Assembly: GCA_963969395.1 (NCBI GenBank)
Contig: OZ017795.1
Coordinates: 5,022,001 to 5,086,000 of the forward strand
Direction: 5' to 3'
DNA from: Pseudoscleropodium purum
Taxonomy: Eukaryota > Streptophyta > Bryopsida > Hypnales > Brachytheciaceae
Length of the DNA: 64,000 nucleotides
Shown here piece after piece: positions 62,631 through 64,000 of this stretch. Below the pieces are notes generated by a model that had not been told where the DNA came from, did not search any database, and saw nothing but the letters and a program-made list of their open reading frames with translations. Numbering within the stretch: position 1 is the first letter of the stretch; each line of letters begins with the position of its first letter. Made by a program: the position numbers and the translations under genes.

Positions 62631-64000
62631 TATTTGCTTGAAAGAACATGTTGAGAGACAAAATTAATGGAGTAAATTATTGACAAATCTAAAATTCAAG
62701 GTTTGATTCTTTTAAGAATATCCATTACAGAAAATCTAGGCCGTTTGATTTTCGGTAGATGTATACATATAACAATTTTTTTAATATTTAAAAAAAAATT
62801 TAAAAATTTAAAATTAAAAATTTAAAAAATATATAATAAATAATAATAATTTTTAATCAAAAATCCAACAAGGCACAAAATTTGACTTTTGTTGACATTT
62901 TTTTGTGAGACAATTTTGATTGATATTTTTTTGTATTTACACAAAACAATGTTGTCAAACAGCTTAGTTGAGGCCTAAAATTTTCTATAATGAAGAGTCT
63001 TTGTTATTTGTTTCTATAATGAGCAATATGAACAAATGAAAGGTCTCATCTTTTTTCATCCATCCACCCACCCTACCCTATCTCTTTCAACAAGTACTCT
63101 TTTTCTTAGTTCATTGCCATGGAGGCTCTCACCTAAGTAAATTTATTGATAGGAAATAGTGGAAAATTTCAACATAGAAAACATGGAATCAATGATACAC
63201 AAACAAAATTTTCATGAAAATAAAATTAATTTAAAAAAAAATTGGGACATTTGACCAATCAAACTTCCATCTAACAAAGACAAGTCTAATTAGGCAGATT
63301 CCTCCAACCAAATCCTAATGGCATTATATAATATGAATGCAATTGTAGATAGGATTTGAAAACTTTGATTTAGAAACGATAGCCATTGTCCAAAGGACAA
63401 AGCAAATATAATAAAATAGTGAAATAAGGAAGTTCTTTTTAATTTGGCAATATCTTCTAAAGGTTAAGAAATTAACCCCTAAAGTTCCAAGGGCATTTTT
63501 CTATCAAAAAACACTTAAAACTGCTATTTTTGCTGCGTTCACCCAAGAAAACAAAAAAAAATGATTTTTTTAGAATCTAATCATAGGATCTTGTACTTTA
63601 CTTGTCTAAGTTCATGTGGTAAAATATCATGAAGTTTGATTAGAAAGATTGGAAGATATTAGCATTCAAAGTTGAAAAAGAAATTTTTTTTGAACATTGA
63701 CTTGCAATTTTAGATGACTCTGACCACCAATTGTGGAATTTTTTGCACTACAGACTTTGAATTAAAAGATTGTAATGTTGAAGAATTGAGTTGAAAGTCT
63801 AGGAATTTAAAAAAAAAAACACACACTTTATTTTTATTCTTTAAAAAATTATTAAGTAGAAGTAGATCTAAGATTGAAAAAAAACTAAAATTGTTAATAG
63901 ATCCAAGATGGGATTGAAAGACAATAATCCCAATGGTGAGATTGTTCTAGCAAGAAAACACAACATTTTCAAAAAAAATTTGTGAAAAATTGTGAAAATT
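62631..64000. other. AT-rich intergenic DNA with repeat fragments
   Basis: About 62,780-62,990 ends GAGGCCTAAAATTTTCTATAATG, like the right end of the R2 family, preceded by an A/T-rich stretch as in copy b. Near 63,472 a TTAACCCCTAAAG word begins another R1-type end, followed by inverted R1-like words (AAAACACTTAAAACTGCTATTT); this copy runs toward the window edge. No gene is seen. Confidence 0.45.

Overview
The window looks like a plant nuclear genome, most likely a bryophyte and probably a moss (inference). Three things point there: a plant MYB-CC (GARP) transcription factor with GT-AG introns, a relic of a TIR-type NLR immune receptor, and sharp contrast between AT-rich intergenic DNA and GC-richer gene islands. 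I cannot fix the genus. There are no prokaryotic operons, rRNA genes or CRISPR arrays, and I saw no convincing tRNA gene.

Bases 1-33,100 hold no convincing gene. This half is a mosaic of small transposon-derived repeats: dispersed elements of about 0.9 kb ending in a CCCCTAAAG-type inverted terminus (six copies in the window), a solo LTR with a CCAAT target duplication (3,581-3,836), a LINE-like insertion with a 15-bp target duplication (7,690-8,554), a 38-bp satellite built on a 22-bp palindrome (5,776-5,965), foldback, Harbinger-like and Stowaway-like MITEs, and a SINE inserted inside an older MITE (32,025-32,282). GC-richer islands without readable genes lie near 13.8-14.9, 19.6-20.2 and 27.7-29.0 kb.

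Bases 33,200-39,300 carry the one clear multi-exon gene: a seven-coding-exon MYB-CC factor of the PHR1-like (PHL2/PHL3-type) group, 474 residues, with a TATA box, a G-rich promoter, a probable 5'-UTR intron and a tiny upstream ORF. Bases 39,300-46,400 return to AT-rich repeats, including a 122-bp (AT)n tract, two more 0.9-kb elements and a CACTA-like MITE with a TGT target duplication.

Bases 46,460-60,000 form a second gene island. On the minus strand is a broken TIR-NLR: a TIR start joined directly to the last leucine-rich repeats, followed by a second frameshifted LRR block. Next come two small paralogous genes of unknown function (52,015-52,353 plus; 58,344-58,712 minus). Between them lies a minus-strand gene for a GNAT-like protein with a probable plastid-targeting N-terminus. 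Bases 60,000-64,000 are again AT-rich repeats. The genes share no obvious pathway. The two paralogues in inverted orientation around the GNAT-like gene, next to an NLR graveyard, are the most interesting local arrangement.
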